Positions 1-7,628 of a stretch of DNA of 46,358 nucleotides are shown piece after piece. The translations under genes and the position numbers were made by a program. Under the pieces are notes generated by a model. It was not told the origin of the DNA. It ran no database searches and saw only the letters and a list, made by a program, of their open reading frames with translations. The number at the start of each line of letters is the position of its first letter. Within the stretch, counting starts at the first letter, position 1. Source of the stretch: an uncultured Ruminiclostridium sp. (GTDB taxonomy: Bacteria > Bacillota > Clostridia > Oscillospirales > Ruminococcaceae). The stretch lies in contig CANRII010000007.1 in NCBI GenBank assembly GCA_947630685.1, positions 1 through 46,358 of the forward strand. Direction: 5' to 3'.

Positions 1-1
1 C

Positions 2-406
2 AAGCCCGAAACATCGGCACCGGAGACCTCAAAGCCCGAAACATCGGCACCCGAGACCTCGGCACCCGAGACTTCGGCACCTGAAACTTCGGCACCGGAG
101 ACTTCGGCACCTGAGACCTCCGCACCCGAGACCTCGGCACCCGAGACCTCCAAGCCCGAGACTTCGGCACCTGAGACTTCTGCACCGGAGACCTCGGCAC
201 CTGAGACTTCAGCACCCGAAACTTCTGCACCCGAAACTTCTGCACCCGAAACTTCTGCACCTGAGACCTCCGCACCTGAGACTTCAGCACCCGAGACCTC
301 GGCACCTGAGACATCGGCACCTGAGACCTCCGCACCTGAAACTACCAAGCCGGAAACCACCGTTCCCGATACTACCAAGCCGGAAACTACTGTTCCCGAA
401 ACTACC
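2..406 (+). repeat. 27 tandem copies of a 15-bp coding repeat
   Basis: In-frame 15-base units of the form GCACCYGARACYTCG encode (A/K)PETS. Synonymous third positions vary between copies (CCC/CCT/CCG, GAA/GAG, ACC/ACT/ACA), so the protein repeat is kept while the DNA drifts. The last five units shift to PETT or PDTT. Copy number is likely to vary between strains, and short-read assemblies may miscount it. Confidence 0.95.
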
Positions 407-547
407 GATACGATAACCGCGGGCGACCACGGCGATAATCAGCAGGATAACCCGATAACCGGCGTAGTTCTCTCTGGCGGTACAGCTGCGATAGGTTCGC
501 TTATCGCGATGGCGGCAGCTTTCGCACTTAAAAAGAAAAAGAAATAA
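2..547 (+). CDS. C-terminal part of a PETS-repeat surface protein with a sortase-like anchor
   Basis: The frame is open from the window edge, so the N-terminus and any catalytic or binding domain are missing. What is visible is a low-complexity stalk of 27 five-residue units (mostly APETS, some KPETS, then APETT, KPETT and VPDTT/VPETT at the end), a short Asp/Gln-rich spacer, NPITG at bases 449-463, a hydrophobic segment of about 20 residues and a KKKKK tail that ends at TAA. A Pro/Thr/Ser/Glu stalk followed by an LPXTG-like motif, a membrane segment and positive charges is the layout of a sortase-anchored wall protein. I infer that NPITG is the sorting signal; it could instead simply be a membrane-anchored C-terminus. 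The stalk probably spans the cell wall and may be O-glycosylated. A rho-independent terminator follows. Confidence 0.85.
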   Translation, partial: KPETSAPETSKPETSAPETSAPETSAPETSAPETSAPETSAPETSAPETSKPETSAPETSAPETSAPETSAPETSAPETSAPETSAPETSAPETSAPETSAPETSAPETSAPETTKPETTVPDTTKPETTVPETTDTITAGDHGDNQQDNPITGVVLSGGTAAIGSLIAMAAAFALKKKKK

Positions 548-622
548 CTTTTCCGATGATTCGGATATATAAAAAATGATTTTCAGCTTTACATATCGGT
601 TTACCGTTTTGTAAAAGCATTT

Positions 623-661
623 GATCCCGCTTACCAAAAATTAAAGCGGGATCTTCTTTTT
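623..661 (+). terminator. Rho-independent terminator of the surface-protein gene
   Basis: Perfect 10-bp stem GATCCCGCTT / AAGCGGGATC (623-632 with 644-653), an 11-base loop, then TTCTTTTT. It lies 75 bases after the stop codon at 547. Confidence 0.9.
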
Positions 662-785
662 ATCATTCGACATTATGTTTTTGATTTTTGAAATTTTACA
701 AAAATTTGTTTTGGAATTATCATATTTTATACACAATTAGATGTTAAACTATCCAACGTAATAAGAAAATCGAAAGGAGCAGGCA

Positions 786-1532
786 ATGTCTTATCTGAAC
801 ACATTTAAGCGAAAAGAACTTAAATTTGCGCTCAGCGAGGAAAAATTCCGCAGCCTTTGGGATAGACTTGAGGGAATGGTGATTGCGGACAAATACGCCA
901 AGGAAACCATATCGAACATCTATTTTGACAACGACTATGACGAGCTGATACGCACTTCGCTGTCAAAGCCCGTGTATAAGGAAAAGCTCAGGCTCAGATG
1001 CTACGGCGTGCCGAACGACGACACGACGGCTTTTGCGGAGATAAAGAAAAAGTATAAGGGCATAGTTTATAAACGGCGCGAGTGCATGAGCTACGCCGAG
1101 GCGTATAATTGGCTGGTAAACGGCGCCGCGCCCTTGCAAGAAACGCAGGTGACCGGCGAGATAGATTACATTATAAAAAAATACTCTCTTTATCCCAAGA
1201 TAGCGATATTCTACGACAGAACGGCATATTACGCCAAAGACGACGAGGAATTTCGCATAACGTTTGACAGCAACATACGCAGCAGGACGACGCAGCTTGA
1301 TTTAAGAATGGGGACTTTCGGTGAACTGCTGGAGGATCAGCCGTACTGCGTAATGGAGATAAAGGCGGTCGGCGCGGTACCGGTCTGGCTTACCGATATA
1401 CTTTCCGAGCGGCAGATATATCTGGGCTCGTTTTCAAAGTACGGCAGTATATATAATCAACGTATCCGCGACGGTGCGGCTCAAAAAAACAAGGATAGCG
1501 AGGATAACAGCAAATGTTTTCAAGTGTCATAA
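786..1532 (+). CDS. VTC domain-containing polyphosphate polymerase
   Basis: This 248-residue protein matches the VTC/polyphosphate polymerase fold, a triphosphate-tunnel metalloenzyme that makes polyphosphate from nucleoside triphosphate. Visible tunnel-type motifs are an N-terminal FKRKELKF, basic KEKLRLRCYG near residue 80, acidic-basic FAEIKKKYKGIVYKRRE near 103-119 and VMEIKA near the C-terminus; these alternating charged strands line the tunnel in the family. It is a soluble domain without membrane segments. GAAAGGAG sits about 7 bases before the ATG. The next gene, DUF4956, overlaps it by 19 bases, and the pair followed by a large repeat-rich lipoprotein is a recurring Firmicute arrangement, sometimes with CotH nearby. 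The family assignment is firm, but actual polyphosphate synthesis is inferred. Confidence 0.85.
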   Translation: MSYLNTFKRKELKFALSEEKFRSLWDRLEGMVIADKYAKETISNIYFDNDYDELIRTSLSKPVYKEKLRLRCYGVPNDDTTAFAEIKKKYKGIVYKRRECMSYAEAYNWLVNGAAPLQETQVTGEIDYIIKKYSLYPKIAIFYDRTAYYAKDDEEFRITFDSNIRSRTTQLDLRMGTFGELLEDQPYCVMEIKAVGAVPVWLTDILSERQIYLGSFSKYGSIYNQRIRDGAAQKNKDSEDNSKCFQVS

Positions 1533-2188
1533 ACCAGGCAGAGGGGCTGACTTTACAGTCGAGCTTGATATGTATTCTTTCGTCGATCGCGCTGGGGCTG
1601 CTGGCGGCGGTGGCATACCGTATAAATAACCGCCACGCCTCAAAAAATATGTTGGTATCGCTTATGGTGCTGCCGGTGCTGGTGCAGGCGGTAATTATGC
1701 TGGTAAACGGCTCGGTAGGGGCAGGTATCGCGGTAATGGGCGCGTTCAATCTGGTAAGATTCCGCTCCACTCCCGGAAATTCCCGCGATATATGCTATAT
1801 TTTTTACGCGATGGGACTGGGACTTGCCACCGGAATGGGATATATCGGCTTTGCGGTGCTTCTTGCGTTTGCGGCGGGCATAATATTGGTGGTAGTCAGC
1901 TTTATCCCCGGACTTTCGCAAAACAGCGCGGCAAAGTTACTTAGAATTTCTATCCCGGAAAATCTCGACTACAACGGCTGTTTTGACGATATATTCAATG
2001 AATATTGCGGCAAGGCGAACCTTATTCAGGCGAAATCCGCCGGAATGGGAACAATGTTCGATCTAAGATATGAGATAATCGAAAAGGACGCTAAACGCGA
2101 AAAAGAGATGATAGACAAATTGCGCTGCCGCAACGGAAATCTTCCGATATCCTGCGGGATAATGCCCGCTAATCCGGAAGAGCTTTAA
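1514..2188 (+). CDS. DUF4956 domain membrane protein
   Basis: A 224-residue protein with about four hydrophobic segments in the first 140 residues, then a soluble C-terminal domain of about 80 residues. The stretch GAFNLVRFRSTPGNSRDICY near residues 78-97, between membrane segments, is the conserved heart of DUF4956. The function is unknown, but it is habitually paired with VTC-domain proteins. It starts inside the 3' end of the VTC gene (19-base overlap), which indicates translational coupling and supports a joint membrane complex in which VTC supplies the catalytic domain. A role in moving or anchoring polyphosphate is inference only. Confidence 0.82.
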   Translation: MFSSVINQAEGLTLQSSLICILSSIALGLLAAVAYRINNRHASKNMLVSLMVLPVLVQAVIMLVNGSVGAGIAVMGAFNLVRFRSTPGNSRDICYIFYAMGLGLATGMGYIGFAVLLAFAAGIILVVVSFIPGLSQNSAAKLLRISIPENLDYNGCFDDIFNEYCGKANLIQAKSAGMGTMFDLRYEIIEKDAKREKEMIDKLRCRNGNLPISCGIMPANPEEL

Positions 2189-2205
2189 TAAAAAGGAGAA
2201 ATATT

Positions 2206-4053
2206 ATGAAAAAGAAAAGCATACTCGTGCTGCTTAGCTTATGCGTTTTGCTGTGCGGCTGTGAATATGAAAACACCGGTGCATCGGAACCGGAAAACAG
2301 CGATGTTTCCGGCAATACGTCCGTTACGTCGGCTGAAAGCAGCGGGGAAGATACCACGGCAAGCAGCACCGTGGCTGCTCCTTCACAGGGTACGGCAACG
2401 AACGCCGATACAAAAATTTCCTTTGACGGTTCTTCGGTTAATATAACGGGTGAAAACGCAAAAGCAGAGGGCAGCGTAGTTACGATAACCGGAGCGGGCG
2501 CGTATGAACTCAGCGGCAGCGGCGACGGTCAGGTCGTTATAGAGGCGGGCAAGGACGATAAGGTGACGCTTATATTAAACGGTCTTGACCTTACCTGCGC
2601 TTCGTCTGCGCCGATATATTGCATAAACGCCGATACGCTGACCGTTGAGTTAGCCGACGGCTCGCAAAACATACTGACCGACGGAGAAAATTACACTCTT
2701 GCAAGCGGCGAGGACGAGCCGGACGCCGCGCTTTTCAGCAAGGACGATACCGTTATAACCGGCGGCGGTTCGCTGGCAGTAACGGCAAACTATAAGGACG
2801 GGATAAAGTGTAAGGACACTTTGGAGATAACCGGCGGAAATATCACCGTCAACTCGGCTGACGACGGAATAACAGGCAAGGACAGCCTTGTTATAAGCGG
2901 CGGCAGCGTTACCGTAAAAAGCGGCGGCGACGGACTTAAATCCACCGAGGCCGACGACGCGCAGCTTGGATATATCACGCTGGACGGCGGTACTTTCAAC
3001 ATTGACGCTCAGGGTGACGCTGTACAGGCGCAGACCGCGCTTACCGTAAACGGCGGGGAATACACTATAGTTACCGGCGGCGGCAGCGCGGGGGTACAGC
3101 ACTCCGACTCGGGAAATTTCGGCGGGGGAAGATTTGACAGATTCTCCGCCGACGGAAATTCGCCGTTCGACTTTGATACCATGACCGACGATTCCGGCAG
3201 CAGCACGAGCACTAAGGCTTTCAAAGCCGATACCTCGATAACCGTAAATAACGGCACATTCAGCATAGACAGCGCGGACGACGCTTTCCATTCCGCCGAC
3301 GTTACTATAAACGCAGGAGAAATTTCGATCTCCACCGGAGACGACGCTTTCCACGCAGATAATAAGCTGACGGTGTCGGGAGGAAATATAGATATCCCGT
3401 CCTGCTACGAGGGACTTGAGGGCATGACGATAGATATAACCGGCGGCACGGTAGCTCTTACCGCGCTTGACGACGGGTTAAACGCCGCAGGTGGAGATAA
3501 CGCCGGAGCATGGGGCTTTGATCCGGAGGGTTCGGATGATTATTATATCAATATAACCGACGGAGATATAACGGTCAACGCGTCCGGCGACGGCATTGAT
3601 TCAAACGGCAGCGTGACCATGAGCGGCGGCAGTGTAATAGTTTACGGTCCTACCAACAGCGGAAACGGCGCGTTGGATTATCAGATGAGTTTTAAGCTGA
3701 CGGGCGGCACGCTTATCGCTTTGGGTGCGGTCGGCATGGCTCAGGCTCCGTCCGAATCGTCGCAGCCCTGCTATTCGCTTAATTCCGATGTTGCGGCAAA
3801 TACCGAAATATCGGTGAAAGATTCTTCCAGTAACAGTATACTGAGCACCGTTACTCCTAAAAACTGCCAGTCGATAATAATATCCTCTCCCGAGCTTAAA
3901 GCCGGTACCGAATATACCGTATATTCCGGAGAAAACGCTGTCGGCAGCTTTACCGCAGAAAACGGCGTTACAGGCAGTACCGCGGGAGGCATGGGAGGCC
4001 CCGGCGGCGGTATGGGCGGCTTCGGCGGACGCGGCGACAGACCTATGTGGTAA
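2206..4053 (+). CDS. Large repeat-rich lipoprotein with carbohydrate-binding (DUF4353-like) domain
   Basis: A 615-residue secreted lipoprotein. The signal peptide ends in the lipobox LCGC with the lipidated Cys at residue 19, followed by a Ser/Thr-rich linker to about residue 70. The body has many repeating beta-strand units in which GGxxxV alternates with SADDGI/DDAFHS/DDGLN-type Asp-Asp-Gly turns, suggesting a right-handed parallel beta-helix. This matches the family annotated as carbohydrate-binding domain-containing (DUF4353) proteins that accompany VTC and CotH genes. The last 25 residues are Gly-rich (GGMGGPGGGMGGFGGRGD). The DD turns could bind calcium. AAAAGGAG precedes the ATG, 17 bases after the DUF4956 stop, so it is the third gene of the operon. 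The ligand is not evident from sequence. Confidence 0.8.
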   Translation: MKKKSILVLLSLCVLLCGCEYENTGASEPENSDVSGNTSVTSAESSGEDTTASSTVAAPSQGTATNADTKISFDGSSVNITGENAKAEGSVVTITGAGAYELSGSGDGQVVIEAGKDDKVTLILNGLDLTCASSAPIYCINADTLTVELADGSQNILTDGENYTLASGEDEPDAALFSKDDTVITGGGSLAVTANYKDGIKCKDTLEITGGNITVNSADDGITGKDSLVISGGSVTVKSGGDGLKSTEADDAQLGYITLDGGTFNIDAQGDAVQAQTALTVNGGEYTIVTGGGSAGVQHSDSGNFGGGRFDRFSADGNSPFDFDTMTDDSGSSTSTKAFKADTSITVNNGTFSIDSADDAFHSADVTINAGEISISTGDDAFHADNKLTVSGGNIDIPSCYEGLEGMTIDITGGTVALTALDDGLNAAGGDNAGAWGFDPEGSDDYYINITDGDITVNASGDGIDSNGSVTMSGGSVIVYGPTNSGNGALDYQMSFKLTGGTLIALGAVGMAQAPSESSQPCYSLNSDVAANTEISVKDSSSNSILSTVTPKNCQSIIISSPELKAGTEYTVYSGENAVGSFTAENGVTGSTAGGMGGPGGGMGGFGGRGDRPMW

Positions 4054-4057
4054 AATT

Positions 4058-4096
4058 ATTGCTCTGTTGGAAACAGCAGAGCAATTTTGTTGTTTT
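4058..4096 (+). terminator. Terminator closing the VTC/DUF4956/lipoprotein operon
   Basis: Stem ATTGCTCTG / CAGAGCAAT (4058-4066 with 4077-4085), a 10-base loop and a T-rich tail, immediately after the stop at 4053. Confidence 0.85.
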
Positions 4097-4108
4097 GCAC
4101 AAATTTAA

Positions 4109-4122
4109 TTAGTTATAACTAA
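4109..4122. promoter_or_regulatory. TTAG-N6-CTAA palindrome (feo copy 1)
   Basis: TTAGTTATAACTAA is a perfect 14-bp palindrome 47 bases upstream of the feo -35 box. It shares the TTAG-N6-CTAA geometry with four other sites in the iron region. The geometry fits operators of the DtxR/TroR family of metal-dependent repressors; the identity of the regulator is inferred. Confidence 0.6.
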
Positions 4123-4168
4123 CCGATAACGAAAAAATGACGAATTTGTATTTTTCTTAGGAAAACTG

Positions 4169-4197
4169 TTGACTTTTTTCTCTTAACGGTATATAAT
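4169..4197 (+). promoter_or_regulatory. feo operon promoter
   Basis: TTGACT (4169-4174), a 17-base spacer and TATAAT (4192-4197). The predicted transcription start near 4204 falls inside the large palindrome at 4200-4227, so a protein bound there would block initiation. Confidence 0.8.
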
Positions 4198-4199
4198 AA

Positions 4200-4227
4200 T
4201 TAATGGTTAGCAGGTGCTAACCATTAA
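4200..4227. promoter_or_regulatory. Perfect 13-bp inverted repeat over the feo transcription start
   Basis: TTAATGGTTAGCA, GG, then its exact complement TGCTAACCATTAA. The centre contains TTAG-N6-CTAA at 4207-4220 (copy 2). Its position directly after the -10 box is that of a repressor operator. Confidence 0.75.
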
Positions 4228-4240
4228 AACAGAAATAAAG

Positions 4241-4254
4241 TTAGCTTAGACTAA
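4241..4254. promoter_or_regulatory. TTAG-N6-CTAA site (feo copy 3)
   Basis: TTAGCTTAGACTAA lies 14 bases after the large operator and just before the first feoA ribosome binding site. It is a second tandem operator or a half-overlapping binding register. Confidence 0.55.
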
Positions 4255-4276
4255 TTATAAAGGAGCGTTTGGATTG

Positions 4277-4486
4277 ATGCCGCTAACGTTTGCTGCTGTC
4301 GGTGAGGAGAACATAATAAAAAAGATAGGCGGTAAGCCGGAGGTGAGAAAGCACCTTGAAAATCTCGGCTTTGTCGTAGGCGGAACTGTTACCGTGATAA
4401 ATGCTTTAGGACAGAACGTTATCGTCAACGTTAAAGAGGCGCGTATCGCGATAAGCAGCGAGATGGCTCAGAAAATCATGATCTAG
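4277..4486 (+). CDS. feoA: FeoA-domain protein (first copy)
   Basis: A 69-residue SH3-like FeoA-domain protein. The family regulates or assembles the FeoB ferrous-iron transporter on the cytoplasmic side. The sequence has the family pattern: an N-terminal strand, a KHLENLGFVVGGTVTVI turn, and a closing strand with EARIAISSEMAQKI. AAAGGAG ends 11 bases before this ATG; a TTG three bases upstream is an alternative start. It is the first gene after a promoter with metal-type operators, followed by a second feoA and feoB. Tandem feoA genes are common in Clostridia. Confidence 0.9.
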   Translation: MPLTFAAVGEENIIKKIGGKPEVRKHLENLGFVVGGTVTVINALGQNVIVNVKEARIAISSEMAQKIMI

Positions 4487-4574
4487 GCCGAAAAACGCCG
4501 ACGTCGGTTCGACAAAGCCGTCTGTCGGTAATTACATAAGAGGCCCGGACATACAATATACAGGAGGTAAGGCT

Positions 4575-4796
4575 ATGAAAACATTAAAGCAGGCTAAGGT
4601 CGGCGAAACGGTAAAGACCGTAAAGCTGCACGGCGAGGGTGCTGTAAAGCGCCGCATAATGGATATGGGTATCACAAAGGGCGTTGAGATATACATACGT
4701 AAGGTAGCTCCGCTCGGCGATCCTATCGAGATAACCGTCCGCGGATATGAGCTTTCACTCAGAAAAGCCGACGCGGAAATGATAGAGATCGAATAA
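4575..4796 (+). CDS. feoA: FeoA-domain protein (second copy)
   Basis: A 73-residue FeoA-domain protein: KQAKVGETVKTVKL at the start, then RRIMDMGITKGVEIYIRKVAP (the family's central helix and turn) and GYELSLRKADAEMI at the end. It is closer to classical FeoA than the first copy, which hints at divided roles. An excellent AGGAGG lies 7 bases before the ATG. It lies between the first feoA (88-base gap) and feoB (100-base gap containing a hairpin at 4816-4833 and another TTAG-N6-CTAA site). Confidence 0.93.
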   Translation: MKTLKQAKVGETVKTVKLHGEGAVKRRIMDMGITKGVEIYIRKVAPLGDPIEITVRGYELSLRKADAEMIEIE

Positions 4797-4836
4797 CGGA
4801 TACTTTTTAATTTTATTGCGTTTTATTACGCAAGAG

Positions 4837-4850
4837 TTAGTGCATACTAA
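4837..4850. promoter_or_regulatory. TTAG-N6-CTAA site upstream of feoB (copy 4)
   Basis: TTAGTGCATACTAA, flanked by G and C so that GTTAGT/ACTAAC form 6-bp arms. It lies in the feoA-feoB gap just after a small hairpin (TTGCGT/ACGCAA, 4816-4833). This suggests that feoB can also be controlled independently, although no good separate promoter was recognised. Confidence 0.5.
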
Positions 4851-4896
4851 CATTAAAGTGCGGCACTTCGCCGTAAGGAAAGGAAGGATATAATAA

Positions 4897-7293
4897 ATGG
4901 ATATTAAAATCGCTCTTGCGGGAAACCCCAACTGCGGCAAAACGACGCTGTTCAATGCGCTGACCGGCTCTAATCAGTTTGTAGGAAACTGGCCGGGCGT
5001 TACCGTCGAGAAAAAGGAGGGCGGCCTTAAAAAGCACGAGGGCGTCACTATCACCGACCTGCCGGGCATTTATTCGCTGTCGCCGTACACGCTTGAAGAG
5101 GTAGTGGCGAGAAATTACCTTATAGGAGAGCGCCCGGACGCAATACTCAATATCGTGGACGGCACAAACCTTGAGAGAAACCTTTATCTTACCACACAGC
5201 TTACCGAACTGGGAATACCGGTAGTCATCGCGATAAACATGATGGACGTGGTGAGAAAGAACGGCGATAAGATAAACACCGACGAGCTTTCCCGCGAGCT
5301 TGGCTGCAAGATAGTGGAAATATCCGCATTGAAAGGCACGGGCATAATGGAGGCTGCCGAAGCCGCTATAGAAGCGGCGCAGGGCAAAAAGGCGGTGCCT
5401 ATGCACACCTTTTCCGGCGCGGTAGAGCACGCTATAGCGCATATAGAAGAGGCGGCGGTGCATGACCTTCCCGAAGAGCAGCAGCGCTGGTACGCGATAA
5501 AGATATTCGAGCGCGATGAAAAGGCGTTAGCTCAGATGAATATTCCCGCTGACAAGCTGGCTCATATAGAAGAGGACATCAAAGCGGCGGAAGCCGAGCT
5601 TGACGACGACTCGGAAAGCATAATCACCAACGAGAGATATGTATACATAGCGCAGCTTATGAAAGGCTGCTATAAGAAAAAGAGCGCGGGCAAGCTGTCC
5701 ACCTCCGATAAAATAGATAAGGTGCTTACCAACCGCTTTGCGGCATTGCCTATATTTGCGGTGATAATGTTCCTTGTGTATTATATTTCGGTAACCACCG
5801 TAGGCACATGGTGTACAGACTGGACGAACGACGGACTGTTCGGCGACGGCTGGCATTTATTCAATATCGGCGCGTCCCAGTATGAGCAGGCAATGAGTGA
5901 ATATGCCGAACAAAACATCTTCACCGACGACATTGCCGCAACGGTAAAGAGCGCGGCGGACGCCGGAGTTATCGGCGCGGACGAGGTGTTAGGCGCGGTA
6001 GAGGACAAGGACTTCGGCGCGTTCGACGAGGCTTACGGCTCATACGGTGAGGCACTTGCCGAGGCGGGCTATGATATTTCCGAAACGGTAGACGCGGCTT
6101 TGGAGGAAGCGCCCGCTCCCGAGGATTACGGCGTATGGGTACCCGGTATACCTAAGCTCGCCGCTGACGGTCTGGAGGCTATAAACTGCGCCGATTGGCT
6201 GGAAAGCCTTATCGTTGACGGTATAATCGCCGGTGTAGGCGCTGTCCTCGGATTTGTACCGCAAATGTTTGTGCTGTTTATATTCCTTGCGTTCCTTGAA
6301 GCTTGCGGATATATGGCGCGTATCGCGTTCGTTATGGATAGGATATTCCGCAAATTCGGTCTTTCCGGCAAATCGTTCATACCTATGCTGATAGGCACCG
6401 GCTGCGGAGTACCGGGCATAATGGCGTCGAGAACTATCGAAAACGAGCGCGACCGCAGAATGACTATCATGACAACGACGTTTATCCCCTGCGGAGCAAA
6501 GCTGCCTATCATCGCGATGATAGCGTCGGCGCTTTTCGGCGGCGCGTGGTGGGTAGCGCCCAGCGCGTACTTTGTCGGAGCGGCAGCGATAATCGTATCC
6601 GGTATAATTTTGAAGAAAACCAAGATGTTCGCCGGAGATCCCGCACCGTTTGTAATGGAGCTGCCCGCATACCATTGGCCGACGGTAAGCAATATTCTGC
6701 GCAGCATGTGGGAGCGCGGCTGGTCGTTCATCAAAAAGGCGGGTACTATCATACTGCTTTCTTCGATAATCGTCTGGGCAGGCTCGGTATTCGGAGTGGT
6801 CGACGGCTCGTTCGTATTTGATCCCGAAATGGATATCGAAAACAGCATACTTGGCATGATCGGCAACGCTATCTGCTGGATATTCGCACCGCTGGGCTTT
6901 GGCATTATCAAGGCGGCTATCGCTACTATCATGGGACTTGTCGCAAAGGAAGAGGTAGTAGGCGTATTCGGTGTGCTGGACTTTGAAGGGCTTTCGCAGC
7001 TTGCGGGATATTCCTTCCTGCTGTTCAATCTGCTTTGCGCACCCTGCTTTGCGGCTATCGGAGCTATCAGACGCGAGATGAACAGCGCAAAGTGGACGTG
7101 GTTCGCAATAGGTTATCAGTGCGTATTTGCTTACGTCGTTTCGCTTATCGTATATCAGGTAGGCTCGGTATTCACCGGAAATATCAACGTGGTAGGATTT
7201 ATCGCCGCGCTGCTGCTTGCGGCAGGTATGGTATTCCTGCTTGTAAGACCTTATAAGGAGTCCACAAAGCTCACCGCAAAAATAAAGAGCTGA
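4897..7293 (+). CDS. feoB: Ferrous iron transport protein B
   Basis: A 798-residue FeoB, the membrane GTPase that imports Fe(II). The N-terminal G domain shows GNPNCGKTTLFNALTG (P-loop, residues 8-23), the TVE switch region, DLPG near 54 and NMMD near 116; a helical GDI-like region follows to about 270. The membrane core carries the conserved GYMARIAFVMDR, GTGCGVPGIMASRTIENERDRR and FIPCGAKLPI motifs, with Cys residues in the pore region. Between the first and second membrane segments (residues about 309-411) is an Ala/Glu/Asp-rich insertion of about 100 residues, predicted outside the cell; similar long loops occur in clostridial FeoB. Spacing and operators show that it belongs with the two feoA genes. 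Confidence 0.97.
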   Translation: MDIKIALAGNPNCGKTTLFNALTGSNQFVGNWPGVTVEKKEGGLKKHEGVTITDLPGIYSLSPYTLEEVVARNYLIGERPDAILNIVDGTNLERNLYLTTQLTELGIPVVIAINMMDVVRKNGDKINTDELSRELGCKIVEISALKGTGIMEAAEAAIEAAQGKKAVPMHTFSGAVEHAIAHIEEAAVHDLPEEQQRWYAIKIFERDEKALAQMNIPADKLAHIEEDIKAAEAELDDDSESIITNERYVYIAQLMKGCYKKKSAGKLSTSDKIDKVLTNRFAALPIFAVIMFLVYYISVTTVGTWCTDWTNDGLFGDGWHLFNIGASQYEQAMSEYAEQNIFTDDIAATVKSAADAGVIGADEVLGAVEDKDFGAFDEAYGSYGEALAEAGYDISETVDAALEEAPAPEDYGVWVPGIPKLAADGLEAINCADWLESLIVDGIIAGVGAVLGFVPQMFVLFIFLAFLEACGYMARIAFVMDRIFRKFGLSGKSFIPMLIGTGCGVPGIMASRTIENERDRRMTIMTTTFIPCGAKLPIIAMIASALFGGAWWVAPSAYFVGAAAIIVSGIILKKTKMFAGDPAPFVMELPAYHWPTVSNILRSMWERGWSFIKKAGTIILLSSIIVWAGSVFGVVDGSFVFDPEMDIENSILGMIGNAICWIFAPLGFGIIKAAIATIMGLVAKEEVVGVFGVLDFEGLSQLAGYSFLLFNLLCAPCFAAIGAIRREMNSAKWTWFAIGYQCVFAYVVSLIVYQVGSVFTGNINVVGFIAALLLAAGMVFLLVRPYKESTKLTAKIKS

Positions 7294-7336
7294 CGGCGCG
7301 CCCTCTCACGCCGTAAATAAGAACGGAGATGATAGT

Positions 7337-7510
7337 ATGCCCGGTATAATTTCAACAATTATCGTATCGCTTATAGTTGCGCTGGTAGTTGTCGCAGTCA
7401 TCGCTTTCATGATAAAAGATAAAAAGAAAGGGAAAAGCTGCGGCGGATGCTGTGGCTCCTGTTCCGGCTGCGCTATGAGCGGAAAATGCCATCAGACGCA
7501 GGGCAAATAG
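7337..7510 (+). CDS. FeoB-associated Cys-rich membrane protein
   Basis: A 57-residue protein: MPGIISTIIVSLIVALVVVA-type single membrane helix, a lysine patch (KDKKKGK), then a cysteine cluster CGGCCGSCSGC and a final CHQTQGK. This is the short FeoB-associated Cys-rich membrane protein found after feoB in many Firmicutes, thought to replace FeoC or handle iron. It lies 43 bases after feoB and is followed by a terminator, so it ends the feo transcript. CGGAGAT provides the ribosome binding site. Confidence 0.88.
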   Translation: MPGIISTIIVSLIVALVVVAVIAFMIKDKKKGKSCGGCCGSCSGCAMSGKCHQTQGK

Positions 7511-7533
7511 CACGACGTTCTTTTCTCGATATC

Positions 7534-7566
7534 AAAGGGACAACAGAACTTGTCCCTTTGTTTTTG
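7534..7566 (+). terminator. Terminator of the feo operon
   Basis: Perfect 10-bp stem AAAGGGACAA / TTGTCCCTTT (7534-7543 with 7550-7559), a 6-base loop, then GTTTTTG. Confidence 0.92.
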
Positions 7567-7574
7567 AGATGAAG

Positions 7575-7588
7575 TTTGCCTAAACTAA
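7575..7588. promoter_or_regulatory. Imperfect TTAG-N6-CTAA site (copy 5)
   Basis: TTTGCCTAAACTAA keeps the right half-site CTAA and the 6-base spacing, with one mismatch in the left half. It is 41 bases upstream of the HMA-domain gene, suggesting that gene shares the iron regulon. Confidence 0.4.
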
Positions 7589-7628
7589 CTATATTGTGCT
7601 GAATCAAAAGAAAGGGGCTGCTTGTATC

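Noticed and set aside
2-406. Tandem repeats as a CRISPR array
   Set aside because: Units are contiguous 15-mers in one coding frame with no spacers.
6040-7028. Minus-strand frames of 211 and 300 codons inside feoB
   Set aside because: Shadow frames created by feoB codon bias; no start signals and no family resemblance.
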